Notes: generated by a model not told the origin, from the sequence alone. A stretch of DNA of 64,000 nt from Pictodentalium vernedei (GCA_031216915.1 CM062292.1:199599262-199663261), one strand, 5' to 3'. Shown: positions 43,615 through 56,422, counted from the first letter of the stretch. Numbers and translations are program-made.

Positions 43615-43703
43615 CCAATACCATATGTTGGAGCTATACCTGGAGGATTCCGACATGGACGTATGATAACCATTCAAGGAAAAGCTCATCATCATCAAGA
43701 AAG
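43615..43703 (+). CDS. Galectin-like gene, coding exon 2 (start of CRD)
   Basis: The 89-bp exon lies between a T-rich acceptor (TTTTATTTATAG) and a donor (AAG|GTATGT). It encodes PIPYVGAIPGGFRHGRMITI followed by QGKAHHHQER. This is the first beta-strand region of a galectin carbohydrate-recognition domain (family form PYxGxIPGGLxPGxxIxIxGxVxxxxxRF). Galectins bind beta-galactosides and act in cell adhesion and innate recognition. The sugar-binding residues (HxNPR, WGxEER) would lie in the next exon, which I did not find in the window. The last codon is split (phase 2), consistent with the expected R-F junction. The His-rich HHH is unusual here. Confidence 0.85.
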
Positions 43704-43859
43704 GTATGTTGCACATATATGTTCTCTTGTATATTTAACTGGTTCAATTTTATAGGCCTTGCAGTTTGGCAGGCCTGTTGCTGATTAGGCCATAATTATT
43801 TTATGTGGCCTATCACTAAACCCCTTGGGAATAAGATTTTATCTTTAAGTTAAAAGAAA
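43704..43859. other. Start of galectin intron 2
   Basis: Non-coding sequence after the GTATGT donor. No further galectin motif was found downstream to the window end, so intron 2 may exceed 20 kb or later exons are diverged. Confidence 0.5.
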
Positions 43860-44460
43860 ATAAGCCCTGACAATGCCGCAGGCCTCCATAAGGTGGTTTC
43901 ATTGGGTTCATTTTGTCCATCTGTACAAACATTTCACCTTATAATTCAAACCTTGGGCATTTGCATTTTGAGGTTTTTTGGTATGGTAACAGACCAGTAT
44001 AATGAAAAGGATATCCACATATTGCAGGTTTCATCCATGCATACATACCAGAGTTATGGTTCTTGTTACACGAAGAAAATTTTTTGCAAATGCAAATATT
44101 TGGCATTATAACTTAAGCATCGGTGGTTGGATTTTATGTCCTTTGGCATGGTGACAGACCAGTATGGGGAAATGATATCTACATATTGTCGGTTTTGTCT
44201 ACACAAACAAACCATATATGGGGGAAAGAATACCCACATATTGGGTGTTTTGTCCATGCACACATACCAGAGTTATGGCCCTTGTTACACTTAAAACTGC
44301 ATTGGTTGTTGGATTTTGATGTCCTTTGTTATGGTGATAGACTGGGATATTCACTTATTCCAGGTGTCATCCATGCATATTTACCACAGTTATGCCCCTT
44401 GTTAGACTTAGAAAAACAGTCCCTTGCTCAGTTGTTTTCTGTCCTTGGGAAGAATTTCTG
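43860..44460. repeat. Degenerate tandem repeat, ~110-170-bp units
   Basis: TTTGGCATGGTGACAGACCAGTATGG, CCACATATTG and ACATACCAGAGTTATGGCCC-type phrases recur three to four times. The sequence is typical of tandem-monomer elements in marine invertebrates. Confidence 0.7.
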
Positions 44461-45089
44461 TTGATTGGCACCGGAAAATTGAATAACGTTTATATTGCCT
44501 ATGTTCTGTGGGTATGCAGGGGGAGTTTAACCAAGTTTAACCTGTTCATTTGTTTATTCAAAATGACAGACATTTATGCCATATTGAGGAATACCACCAC
44601 TCCAGTGATGAGCATATACTATTGATATTGCAAGGAGGGAGGTGGCATATGCACATATTTCAAAATGCAAGGCCTGGTGTTAGAAGTACATACTGTAGGC
44701 TTGTAAATTTGGCACGAATGGTCATTAAGTTCGTATTAAGGTTACATCAACTCGAAAGAGACAAACAAAAACTTGTTCATCTACATGTACAGGAAGTTAC
44801 GGGAACTCATACCTCACCACATTTCTCAGATCAGATTATGTTTAGAAGTTAAAACGTCCGCATGGTGCAACCTTACTGGTGTACAAGTCTAAATATATGT
44901 ATGGTCTGTAAAGATTGAAATGATGATGCCTAGTGTTCAACCAATTACCAAAAACTGCCACTGACTGATTGCAGGTTATTTGAGCTCACAATCGGCCGAT
45001 TCCGATGCCGATTCCGACTGTAATACCATGCACCACTAGACAAGTCAGAACCTGAAAGAACTACATTAAATTGAACATATTTCACAGCG
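44461..45089. other. No gene recognised
   Basis: Includes CGGCCGATTCCGATGCCGATTCCG near 44993-45020, a small repeated motif. The open frame at 44550-44852 has no recognisable domain. Confidence 0.35.
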
Positions 45090-45232
45090 TTAAACTCCAT
45101 TGACTCTGGTCCTGTAAAATTACCAGTTGCCCACACTTGATCAGTAAACATGGCTCTCAGAGCCATGTTTACCACCCAAGTGTGCACAACTGGTAATTTT
45201 TACTGCGACCTGAGTTATGGAGTGCAACCTTC
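45090..45232. mobile_element. Long imperfect palindrome (fold-back MITE-like)
   Basis: ACTCCATTGACTCTGGTCC...AAATTACCAGTTG pairs with the inverse CAACTGGTAATTT...GACCTGAGTTATGGAGT around a centre CATGGCTCTCAGAGCCATG at about 45150-45168. No target duplication was identified. Confidence 0.65.
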
Positions 45233-45711
45233 ACTTTCTGGTATGAATTGGCGATTGCCGCAAGTATGCTCAATTGTGACCTTTACATCTCGTTTAACTT
45301 GTATATCCCATAAAGGGGCATCTATAGAGATTAAGAATACATATTATGGTGGTTTTTCAACTTTACTGAATGGTATCATTGACATCATTTTACATTAACA
45401 ATTGAATAATTGCAAAAGATAATAAAATGCGGTATATGAATCATCACGAAATGCTTGGCAACAATCTGTTGAACCGATGTTCCTGGAACGGTTGTCATTG
45501 CCATCTGATTGCCCACAATCGGCCAATTGTGGTGGCCAGTTCCGATCATCGGTTGAACATTAATGATGCCAGTCCGAAAGAGGAGTACATAAAGATTGTT
45601 ATCCATGAGCCCAAAAGTCGTATCACAATTACTCCAAGGATTTACAGTCCAAGCATATTAGGGTTCACTTAGGGACAAAAATCATACAAAGCTGATTTTT
45701 CCAGGGATTAA
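45233..45711. other. No gene recognised
   Basis: Contains ATCGGCCAATTGTGGTGGCC near 45519-45538, possibly related to the 44993 motif. No coding family. Confidence 0.3.
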
Positions 45712-45952
45712 CTCCTTGCATGCTGCTGACGGATATTCCTGTCCAGGACAGGACTTTGTTTGAAGCTGAAATAGTATAAATTGAGCACATTTAAAGAAAC
45801 TTTTCCCTTGTAAATTGAATGGACTTTTTCATCAAAGATTTCTTGGGTTAAATTTTGGATGAGGTTTTCATCAAATCTAGCCATGGCTGCTGTAAGGCAG
45901 CCATCACTAGATTTGATGAAAAATATTTTAAAAATACTCAGCAGGTTAAGAG
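45712..45952. mobile_element. TTAA-type MITE, second subfamily
   Basis: TTAA at 45708-45711 and 45953-45956. The ends CTCCTTGCATGCTGCTGA and (reverse complement) CTCTTAACCTGCTGAGTA match imperfectly. Inner palindrome TTTTCATCAAATCTAG / CTAGATTTGATGAAAA lies at 45867-45923. Confidence 0.6.
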
Positions 45953-46031
45953 TTAAAAAAATTGTGTTGATAAACAACATAGCAAAAGTCTCCGAAAATC
46001 TGAGTTGAGCTTTTCGAGATATTGTGATTTT

Positions 46032-48340
46032 TAGCTCAACTTTGGCAAAGCCAAATTTGAGCTTTTGTCATGGCCTGTCGTCTGTCTGTCCGTCTGTCAA
46101 CAATTGGATACGGCTCGGGCTAGAGGCCGTATTTATGAACCGATCTTTACGAAACTTCTTGGGTACCTTTGTTATGACCGTGGGACGAGAACGAGTGTTT
46201 TTGGGTGCGGCCCGAAGTTCAAGATGGCTGCCAGCCGCCATTTTGTACCGACGATGCAGAAATCTGTTTTTTGTACAGAACTTCCATATGAAAGCTCTTA
46301 TTTGAATAATTTTTTGTATGAATGTTTAGTACCATGGGATACATCACATATAATACGGGTTTTTTTCTCGTGCGTAAATTGTGCAAATTAGACTAATTTT
46401 GATGTTTTTTGGGGTTACTTTCAGCACTGTAAGTGCAAATGCCAATACGGCTCGGGCTAGAGGCCGTATTTATGAACCGATCTTTACGAAACTTCTTGGG
46501 TACCTTTGGTATCACCGTGGGACGAGAACAAGTGTTTTTGGGTCCGGTCCAAAATTCAAGATGGCCGATGGCAGCCATTTTGTACAAAATTAGGTGCAAT
46601 CAGATTTTTGCACAGAACTCTCCATATGAAAGCGCTGATTTGAATAATTTTTTGTGTGAATGTTTAGTACCATGTGATACATCACATATAATACGGGTTT
46701 TTTTTCTCGTGCAGAAATTATGCAAATGAGATGAACTTTGATTTTTTCAGTGCGACTTACACACAGTAAGTACACATGTCAATACGGCTCAGACTAGAGT
46801 CTGTATTTATGAACTGATCTTCACGAAATGTCTTGGGTACCTTTGTTATCACCTTGGGACGAGAACGAGTGTTTCTGGGTGCGGTCTAAAATTCAAGATG
46901 GCTGCCAGTGGCCATTTTGTACCGAAATTAGGTCTGATCAGTTTTTTGTACACAACTTCTATACAGCTCAGACTAGAGGCCATATTTATGAACCAATCTT
47001 TACGAAACTTCTTGGGTACCTTTGTTATCACCGTGGGATGAGAGCAAGTGTTTTTGGGTGTGGTCCGAAATTCAAGATGGCCACCAGCAGCCATTTTGTA
47101 CCAAAATTAGTGCAATCAGTCTTTTGTACAGAACTTCTGTATGAAAGTTCTGATTTTAATAAATTTTTGTATGAATGTTTAGTAACATGGAATACAGTTA
47201 AAACTGGAAGTCCTGTCACGTCTAGTGCAGAAAACGCTCGTTAGCTAATGCGCTATCTAGTGCAGAACAGTCAAGTAAATCCCGTTAAACATGCGATAAC
47301 TTCTGCGCTATGTAACGCAGAACGTTGTGCGCTATTCCCGAGGTCATTAACATCGATCTCCGACACATATCATTAGGAAAAGAAATGTGTGGTAAGTGGA
47401 CTCAGACATCAGTTGATATTATTTCGAATCAGGTTCGCCGGGTAAATTAGTCGTGACAATGAATGAAAAAACGCAGAAAAAATGTCGAAATGACCAGTTT
47501 TAATTTTCACAAGAAGCCCAGACAGTGAAATCAAAGTCATTGCCAAATCGGATATAATCGTCTTTTAAATGATTTTATTCCGCGCTATTGATGAACACGG
47601 GGACGAGACTTGTGTGAGATGTGTATGTACGAACAGCCCGGCACGTGATCGTTTTGAAATAACCTAATAAAAATGTTTTGACAACAACATTTTATCAATT
47701 AATTAATATCTCTGACTCTGTTCGACTTGGAAAATATGGATAAATTTGTTCGTAAAATCACCATAAAAAATCATCCAAATACCGTTAATACCGCTCAGTC
47801 TCCGTCTGAATTTCAGCAAGTAATTCGCAACAAATTTTCAATATCATTTAAAACCTTCTCATTCCAATTTTAGGCCTTGTTCATATCACTTGCTACACCA
47901 AATAATAACAAACACAGTGAGGCCGCGACTTGCTATTCAGTACGATGGGAATCGCCCAGAGACTCCCCCTAGCCGAATCGATCCGCACCGTTTTGATCCG
48001 AACCCCGTCTCCACTATTTGACCCAAACCCATATTCAGTGGCAAGGCCGTAAGGCCACCCCGCCCGTCCCAGAGTCAAACCGTCCCCAGAATATTTAGAC
48101 CGACACCTCCCCCCCCCCCCCCCCCCCACCCAAGATTTTGAAATAATGACTGGGTGGTCACAAGCTGGGTTTTTGAGGAGGTAGTTGTTCTTGTTTTGGC
48201 AAACGGCGCGCTTGTTCATATTAGTCTAAGGACTAAATAAACAATAATTTTTCAATGTTGAGTGAAAAACGCCCTTCCCCTTCCTGTGCAGACTGGTTAA
48301 AAATAGTCATAAGCCAACACGACTTACTTGAACCCCCCAC

Positions 48341-48371
<31 letters not shown>

Positions 48372-51178
48372 CCGATCTTCAACTTTTCCGAACCGTCTTG
48401 TCCTTCTCACCGTAAGTGAAGTGTATCTTATAAAATTATCAGTAAACAATAGGGATGAGACAATTTAGCTAAATTGTAGGTACAATTTATTAAATTGTAG
48501 CTACAATTTAATAACTAAAAACAATGTGAAGCTAATAGGCTTCCGTAGATAAGAACGCTAAGCAACAAAATTCGCTGAAATTTGCAAAAATTCCGTTTTC
48601 AAAATAAATTTGTAAAAATCAGGGATTTTTTTTTAAATATAAGAACACGGGGTGAACCTGTTGATTTAGAAATATTTAATTTCTAAAAATTTCAGCGTTT
48701 GGGACAGGAATTTCAATCCTTTTAAACAAATAAAACAGCCGGAAAAAATGAGTTTTTTTATTTTAGTTTTTTATCCCAAACGGATTTTTCTCCGGATCAG
48801 TTCTTTTCAATCATTCTTCATCATTATTCTTTAATCACTGATGATAAAATAACATAAATATAAATTTGACACCTAATTGTTATTAAGTAACCCATTTCCA
48901 AATTGAAGTCATAAAACGGGAGCTTAGTATATTGACAGGAGTGTTTTCAAAGCTTATTCACACCTTCTGTTGTTCAAAAAACGCACAGATGGTAATTGCC
49001 AACATTACTGATTGCTACCTGAAAAACTGCCGCAGAAAATCCTCCCTGTTCAGTCCACAATATAGCGCAATCCTCTGATGTAGCCTTCAGCACCAATAAA
49101 TAATAATCATATTTGTTCCATAAATGTGGAGCAAGAAAGTTGAATAATCAAAAGAACTGGTGACAATTTATGAAAATTAAAACTAACAACTTTCAAGTGT
49201 GCAGAGTAAAAACTTCACCGTGCACATGGTTTAATGGCAGTTCATTGTAAACGAACTGTACGCCTATATTAGAGATATGGTAGGGTCTTGTGTGGGATGG
49301 GTCTATACAATTCCCCTCCCCTACCCACTGTTTGGAATATCGGACTGAAGTCCTGCAAATTTCAACTCGAGGAAACACCACTTGGCACTTGTACTCATCT
49401 ACTCGCCAGATGACTCGAGTTATTCTTCTCCTTATTATTGGGGTGTCTGCAAATCACTCCAGGGGTGGAATATCCACCCGAATGATATTCTCAGTTTCTG
49501 TGACAAAGCAAACACAAGGAACTCACAGTATGGTTCTGTTGATTGGTTTTTTTTATATTGGTTCGAAGCTCACTTGAAGTTGAGAAAGTTTCTTTGACAT
49601 AACACAATCCAGAATGCGTGGAAATTCCACTTTGTTGGTGTTTCAGTACAAAAGCATATACCATGTACCGTGGATGGGTTTCAGACACGTCACAGAATAT
49701 CCACAATCAGAAGTACAGTCGTTAACGGTGTACGAGAAATTCACAAGAACGATGGGTCGAGTCACCTGTGGTACGAAACAGAAAGATGAAGTTTCAACGT
49801 CTCAAACCACGTGTCAAGATGTGGACGAGAAAATTGTTCACAATGTTCATGCTCACTGAGCTTTCTAAAACATTCTTTCAGATATTTTTCACGAATAAAT
49901 AGTTGTTACAGGCTTTTGATTGCTCTCAGTCATTTGGAAATGCTCTCTCACGACATATTAACCTATCAAGTGAAATGCGCCAGAATATCAATTCACCCCA
50001 AAAAAGCCGCCCGCGGACAGAAAATAAAAAAAACTGATTTTTTTAATTGATTTCTAGCATGAGCATGTGGACATTTTTCAGTTGCCCAAGCTTTTTCAAC
50101 ACTCCATTAAATATTGACAACGATTGTTTGAAATGTTTCATTGATATCTTTCTAAAATAAAAATAAAATATATATACATGGCAAGCACAAGGGTTTAATA
50201 TTCCAAAGCTATTGCCAGTATTTGAGAGAAATTTAAAAATGCCGTACTATGAATTTTAAAAGGCCAAATTTAACTGACCACATATGGAAGAGTAGGAATG
50301 TAGGTCCCAGAAAAAGTGTTGTGAAGGGTAGGCCCACCCTTATCAATCATAAATTGTTAACACCGCATGCCCATCGATTCGAACCATGCAGTGGTGGGAA
50401 CTTGTGTTAGCGGGTGGGGGGGGGGGGGGGGGGGGGGCAGATATAAAATCCCCCCCCATCACATGAACTCACACAAAATAATTACGCATCGACGTTTTTA
50501 ATCTAACTCATAATGTTAACCTTGTTTTACCTTCAATGATCGAAGGTGCACGTGGCATTGGCCACCAGCCAAATTTGAGAATTTTTTTTAGCGTTTACTT
50601 AAAAAAAACGAAGGTAGCGTGGGGATGAGGAGTTGTGATGTGTGAGGAATTGGCAGTTTGCTGCTCATGCTTTCCTCTGTGTGGGGATAAGGGTACATGA
50701 GGACTTGAGGGTTCTGCCCCGGAAAGGGAGTGTGTGGGGGTGGGGGGGGGGGGGGATCTTTTTTCTTTTTGTTGATTTTCAAAGTTCTCGACGAATAATT
50801 AATTTCTTTTTCAGCTTTCACCCAAATGCATATTTTTTTTTTAAAGAACACCAACTATCTCTTGAAATTGAAACTTTCTTTACAAATATCTGAGCATTCC
50901 GATTTCTTAATTCGCTCGCAGCACTTTCGATACACAATCAGTTCGGTAGGCTGTGGAGAGCGTTCTTTTGTTTCCAACCACGCTTGTTGAACAGCTGCGA
51001 TTCATACATACTAGGCTGAAAATTCTCGAAATAAAAACGTCATTACTTCTACCTTCTCAAGGTTTAGCAGTCTTGAATCAACCAGCATGATTTTCTCATT
51101 AATCTTTGAAAACAAAAATCACGCAATACGCATTTTTAAATACTTCTTGTATTGTCGCAAAATGAATTGATAATGAGA

Positions 51179-51210
<32 letters not shown>

Positions 51211-52155
51211 GGGGGAGCAGATGAATGAACATCATTTCGTCCTCTTAGTATCTAATTCTAATATTTAATTGCCACCTCATGTCAGTAGGACGTGCGACTT
51301 AATAACTGTTGATTGCCTGTTTCAAGTACTGAATATCAATCAGCCGTCGCGCGTTACAATTCTGCAGAAATCGCGATACACTACCGTGCATCAGATGTAA
51401 TTCTCTGATGATTTGCTGCGCTAACCTAACGCGCTATTATTTCAAATTAGTGCAGAATACGGGACAGGACTTCTAGTTTTAACTGTACATCACATATTGT
51501 AAGGGGTTTTTTTTCGTGCAGAAATTATGCAAATTAGATGAACTTTGATTTATTCAGTGCTACTTACACAATGTAAGCACACATGTCAATACGGCTCAGG
51601 GTAGAGGCTGTATTTATGAACCGATCTTCACAAAACTTCTTGGGTACCTTTGTTATTACCTTGGGATGAGAATGAGTGTTTCTGGGTACGGTCCAAAATT
51701 CAAGATGGCTGCCAGTGGCCATTTTGTACCGAAATAAGGTCCAATCAGTTTTTTGTCACAAGTTCTTTACAGCTCGTATTTATGAACTGATCTTCACAAA
51801 ACTTCTTGGGTACTTTTGTTTTCACCTTGGGACAGGAACGAGTGTGTTTTGGGGTGCCTTTGTTATCACTGTGCTATGAGAACAAATATTTTGGGGTTCA
51901 GTCAGACCCACTCTGGAACTCAAAGATTTTTTTCTAGTTCAGCATCTGACTGTCACCCACCTTTACAATACTTTACCTATACATTTGTTACAGGCAACGG
52001 TCAGTATTTATGTACAGTCCGTTACAATACTTTATATGTACCTTTGTTATCAGGTCATTACCTAGATGTTTGTCATTGCTGTGTCACATACTATACATGT
52101 ACATGTTTTTGTCTTGACAAGTTGAGCTACAGTGTCATTGACACTTTCATTTTGG
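46032..52155 (+). mobile_element. D-family tandem-monomer element, copy D2, split by a 4.3-kb insertion
   Basis: Starts TAGCTCAACTTTGGC and ends near AAGTTGAGCTACAGTGTC. Monomers share AATACGGCTCGGGCTAGAGG, TATTTATGAACCGATCTT and AAACTTCTTGGGTACCTTTG. At 47195 the monomer is cut in AACATGGAA|TA and resumes at 51486 with TA|CATCACATAT; other monomers read through as GGATACATCACATATAAT. The element itself is about 1.83 kb. Confidence 0.8.
47195..51485. mobile_element. 4.3-kb TA-flanked element with CAGTTAAAACT ends, cargo unknown
   Basis: TA at 47193-47194 and 51486-51487. Left CAGTTAAAACTGGAAGTCCTG, right (reverse complement) CAGTTAAAACTAGAAGTCCTG. Subterminal TAGTGCAGAA and GCGCTA motifs lie near both ends. 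I see no transposase: the internal frames (for example 49290-49577, 49614-49859) have no DDE or helix-turn-helix motif. It contains several G/C runs (48108, 48340, 50417, 50742, 51196). It may be a composite or long non-autonomous Tc1/mariner-type element. Confidence 0.75.
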
Positions 52156-52959
52156 AATGATTCCAACTCTGATGCAATTCCGTCAGACCATATGTGCATG
52201 CAGTCATTATGTAGACTAATGCAGGGACTCAATCTTAACAAATTCCTGTCTATCATGGAGCAGGTGTCACTAGATATGTGCAATTGATTCCAGAACTTAC
52301 TACCAGTCGATTTTCTATAATTGTGAAGACATTATTACCGAAGAGAGCATAGAAATTGCATGGCGATATAGAATTATTCTCATAAAAGAGAGAGAGTAAA
52401 GATATTCACATGACAAGGAGTTGAAATATAAACTCTTCTACTAGAACAAAGGTTAATTCAAATGATGAAATTGAAAAGATATATTGAAACATCACCACTC
52501 TTATTATTTTATGGCCAAAAACATTACCCCCTAAAACGTACACTATGGCTCCGCATGTCTGAAACACTAAAAAGACCACAGAACAAATAATCATGTCAGA
52601 AAGCTCATACGAACAACACACAGACTGATAACATGTTCTGATGTATCCATCAAAGATGCACCCATTTTCCCACCCTCAAATAACAATGACAACAACGACA
52701 ATGACCACGACAACACTGACAAACTCTATTAGCAGGAAACCGACAAGAACTGAAGCATTGAAAACTGAATATTCAAGAATGTCCAATTAATCTCTGGTTA
52801 TTCATCAGCTTTGACTATTTCAGAAGTGCAAGTTGGATTTGTGAGTCTGTGATTGCTACAAGAATCCAAATTATACCTGCACAATCAGGAGTATGACAAG
52901 CCTGCTTTCTTTCACCCAAATCTTTTACTTCTCCCACACTCTCTTACACCCAGAACTGA
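52156..52959. other. No gene recognised
   Basis: Includes a run of ACAACGACAATGACCACGAC (52690-52720). The leftmost part of the degraded nuclease-family gene may extend into it but is not recognisable. Confidence 0.35.
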
Positions 52960-54876
52960 CCAAGTTCAAGAGATTTTCATGGCGAAGGGCTGTGTTGTTG
53001 CAGTTGGTCTAAGAAATCCACTGGTCATTGACCAACCCCACTCTGTTGGAGACATTGAGTACCCTAACCACTCCTGAACCTGTATGTATATTTGGAAGGC
53101 ATGCTGGTGTGCTGCACAACTGGTTGGTTTGTAAGGGATGAAAGTTGAATGCACTTATTATACCCCCACAAAATGAAGTTTAGGGGGTATATAGGAGTCA
53201 ACTTGTCCGTCGGTCTGTCGGTTTGTTGTTGTTGTCGGTCCGTTGCACATGTAAACTTGTGGAGCAAACTACTTCCACAGTTTTAGCCGCATTTTCATGA
53301 AACTTCACAGAAATGATCAACATGATGAGGGGAAGTGCGTGACATAATTTTTTTCCTCCTCAGTTTCAAGATTGCCGACTGGCAGCCATAAATGATTTTG
53401 CAAAATACTTGTAGAGCAAACTACTTCTACAGTTTTTACTGCATTGTCATGAAACTCAATTTAAATGATCGACGTGATGAGGAGCAGTGCGTGACATAAT
53501 TTTTTTCCCGATCGGATTCAAGATGGTTGACTGGTGGCCATATTGGATTTTGCAAAATATTTGTAGAGAGACCTACTTCTACAGTTTTTGCTGCACTGTC
53601 ATGAAACTCAATATTAATGATCGACATGATGAGGAGCAGTGCGTGACATAATTTTTTTCCCGATCGGATTCAAGATGGTCGACTGGTGGTCATGTTGGAT
53701 TTTTTTTACTTACAAAATTTGAATGCCTCTTTCAGTCACCCACACTTGGCGGTTTGCCACGGTGGGGGTATAGCAGGTGACAGACCATCTCTAGTTTGGC
53801 TTAATTATGGCTACAGAATGCTTATAAGCAACATATCAGTAATTGTCGAGGAAGCAAACCTATTCGCTCTGTATAACGCCAACAAAATTTGCTCTCTCGA
53901 CGCATCAACCTCTTTCAGTTGTGCTGCTATGTACCATGAAAGAATCTATGTAATTTTGTAAATCTCAAGCAAGTTCAAAGACCATCAAGCTGAAGACTTG
54001 CTTTTTCCCTTGGCGAAAGAGCATAAAAGCTTTGTCACAGCTACTGATGGCAGGTGCCAGCAACACATTTCCCTTTGACTTGCCCAACTTTGTGACAATT
54101 TCTCTGTTTGAGAAGAGGACTTTGGGAGCGACAGAAAACATCATGTATATGTTCCATTCTGAATGAAATTGAGGCATTAGAATACATGTAGCAGGTTGCT
54201 TGCTCCATTTGGACACCAATGTGGGCAAATTCCTGCACTAGCAGATGGATTAGTTTTGTTTTGTTCCGACAGTTAGCCACAAAATCAGTTTGGGAGGTCA
54301 TTACTGGCAGGTCAATCAATATCTGTGGAATATCTACATGTACCCTTAGCTCAACACGCTTGCTCCATACCCTTTGTTGACAATGGTACTTAATCCCAAA
54401 TATTTCATTATTTAATTTGAATATGTGGTACCTATATCTCCATTTGATGAATGTTTGGGCTATATGACTGCTCTCAACAGAAAGACACCATCTACATGTA
54501 TGATAAAAACAGGGCTTCCTGGAAGGTCTTCCCATTCAATGGCATATGACTTGAGTATTTTGCCAAGGACCCTTTTAGGCTAATACTCGTTCCACCAGAA
54601 TCAGACAGTGCGGGCGGTTCTGGTGCAAGCTCATACTTGAGATATCCCTCCATTTCTGACTGAGACCGAATTACATGTGATGTGGCTGAAAAGTATCCTG
54701 GGATCAACTCCCCCTTCATCTCCAGATACTGTGATGGAATTGGCCATTGATGCTATTGATTTGATAGTGTTGGCGCAATGCATCTTGATGTTGCAGAATG
54801 CTTTCCCTACAGCCCTTAATACACATCCAATGCCATCTGTTACGGCCTGGTCACTATTTACTGATTTGCCTGCCAC
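52960..54876 (-). pseudogene. Broken member of an expanded invertebrate FEN1/PIN-like nuclease family
   Basis: Minus-strand pieces in order: AVGKAFCNIKMHC...SITVSGDEGGVDPRILFSHI (54876-54680), MEGYLKYELAPEPPALSDSG (54660-54590), TDFVANCRNKTKLIHLLVQE (about 54280-54230), LLAPAISSCDKAFMLFRQGK (about 54070-54000), EQILLALYRA (about 53895), and, after a TE at 53159-53772, PTSCAAHQHAFQIYIQVQEW + LG...PTEWGW (53130-53030). I recognise the order from a large uncharacterised family with a HAISGCDTTS..GKGKK signature, resembling the helix-hairpin of FEN1/XPG nucleases (GCDY..GIGPK). Stops, shifts and loss of the GCDTT core (SCDKA) make this copy dead. Confidence 0.55.
53159..53772. mobile_element. TATACCCCC-ended tandem-monomer element inside the nuclease pseudogene
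   Basis: Begins TATACCCCCACAAAATGAAG and ends CACGGTGGGGGTATA (inverted ends). The interior has three ~145-bp monomers with CATGAAACT, GACATGATGAGGAGCAGTGC and GTGACATAATTTTTTTCC. It separates LLALYRA from PTSCAAHQHA of the host gene. Confidence 0.8.
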
Positions 54877-56193
54877 AGTGCCAGATGACAGACTGGCTGC
54901 TGTGGGGCTCTATTGTGAAACAGAGAATGTACTCTCAATTAGTTGAGGAATTTATTTATGTCACTGATGACACTTGCTATGTCACGCTAACAAAGGTCCT
55001 GTTGGTCACTGTGACCAGTGTGGACTGAAACAAAGTTTTGCATATCAGCAGACAGAGGGGAAGGGCATGAAACCACTCCACAGTCAGGGGTTTAGCCAGG
55101 ATTTGAAAATAGAGTGTCCAAATTTAGGAGAGGGGCAATTTGGAGTCTTCGGAGGCAAATGCAGGGTGGTCCGGGGGGGAGTTCTCCCCCTGGAAAATTT
55201 TTTAAATCTAGCATCAAATGGAGCCTTCTGGTGAGTGTTAGGGGTTGAATCTACTTTTAATTTTGAGTGGGCAAAAAGACATTTTTTTAACAGCATGTTA
55301 CAATTTTCCAATTTTCCCACCCAAATTTACTGACATTTAATCATTGGGGCCACAGACTTATGTCCCTCCCCGCCCCTGGGCTCCCCCTAACGGCCTAATC
55401 CCAACTGTGTATTGATGTAATAGTTACGAACTCAGGTGGCGCCTTGAGGTAGTAGGTACCTTCATGTATTCATGAATTTGAACAACCTGCCCACGAGCGG
55501 TGAGAGTTACAGCACATAGGCAGGTTGTTCAAATTCACGAACACCTGCAGCGAGGTTACCTTAGTAACCGTCTTAAACCAAAGTTCACAAAACGCATTGA
55601 CCCGTGTTGGTAGCTTGGTACGTGATTACATGTATTCAATTCAAGTACAGTTCTATCAGGTATTTCATTCATCTCTCATTATACCAACCCGGCCACAGAA
55701 GACAAAGGAATTGGGGTGTAACTTATAACTTTGTAAGTGCAATTACTGACCTGTGAGTCTGTGACAACTCTGTCCGTTTTGGCTTCATACAACTTACAAT
55801 GGATGGTCGTTCCATAACTTCCATTCCATCATGCAAATTGATGCAATGCATGTGTTCCGAGTGTGGCGTTCAGAGTGCACTATAAACATTGTAGATTTGG
55901 CATTATTCTGTCAACAGTCGACTGACCCCGATGGAAATGTCAATGAGTGGACAAAATTTGTCATTGGGTGAACTAACAATTTATTGAATTCAACTTTATA
56001 TTTTGTTATGTTTTTTATCTATCAATACTGATCTAATAGGCCTAGAGGAATGTTACACTTGTTACACTCTGATATCAGTTTGGTTGAAAATTAACCCAAA
56101 TCGACTGGGTTGAGCGAATATGAACCCAATTGGGTTTATATTTACTCAAACCAGTGGATTTGAATTCATTTTTAATCCAACTGATTTAAGAGT

Positions 56194-56268
56194 GTGGCAC
56201 CATTCCCTTAATTCCCCCTGCAGTCCTACTGTAGGACTGTGGGGGGAATTAAGGGAATGGTGCCAAAT
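56194..56268. repeat. 68-bp palindrome
   Basis: GGCACCATTCCCTTAATTCC and its inverse flank a CAGTCCTACTGTAGGACTG centre. It lies within hAT element A. Confidence 0.85.
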
Positions 56269-56362
56269 ATAGCCTATTAATCCCTGCTTGGGTTCAAATT
56301 TTCACCCAAGTCAAAATTCGGAACACAGCTAGGCCGGGTAGGCCCACAAATAAATTTTCTCT

Positions 56363-56422
56363 GATTTGTAATTGCCATAGTGTATTCTGGGTCTTCTTAC
56401 CCAGAATACACTATGACATTTA
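56363..56422. repeat. Short palindrome
   Basis: CATAGTGTATTCTGGGT and its inverse ACCCAGAATACACTATG are separated by CTTCTT, with partly paired flanks. Confidence 0.85.

Noticed and set aside
44812..44852. Acceptor-like TTTCTCAG as galectin exon 3
   Set aside because: The sequence after it does not encode the F..NL...HFNPR segment expected next.
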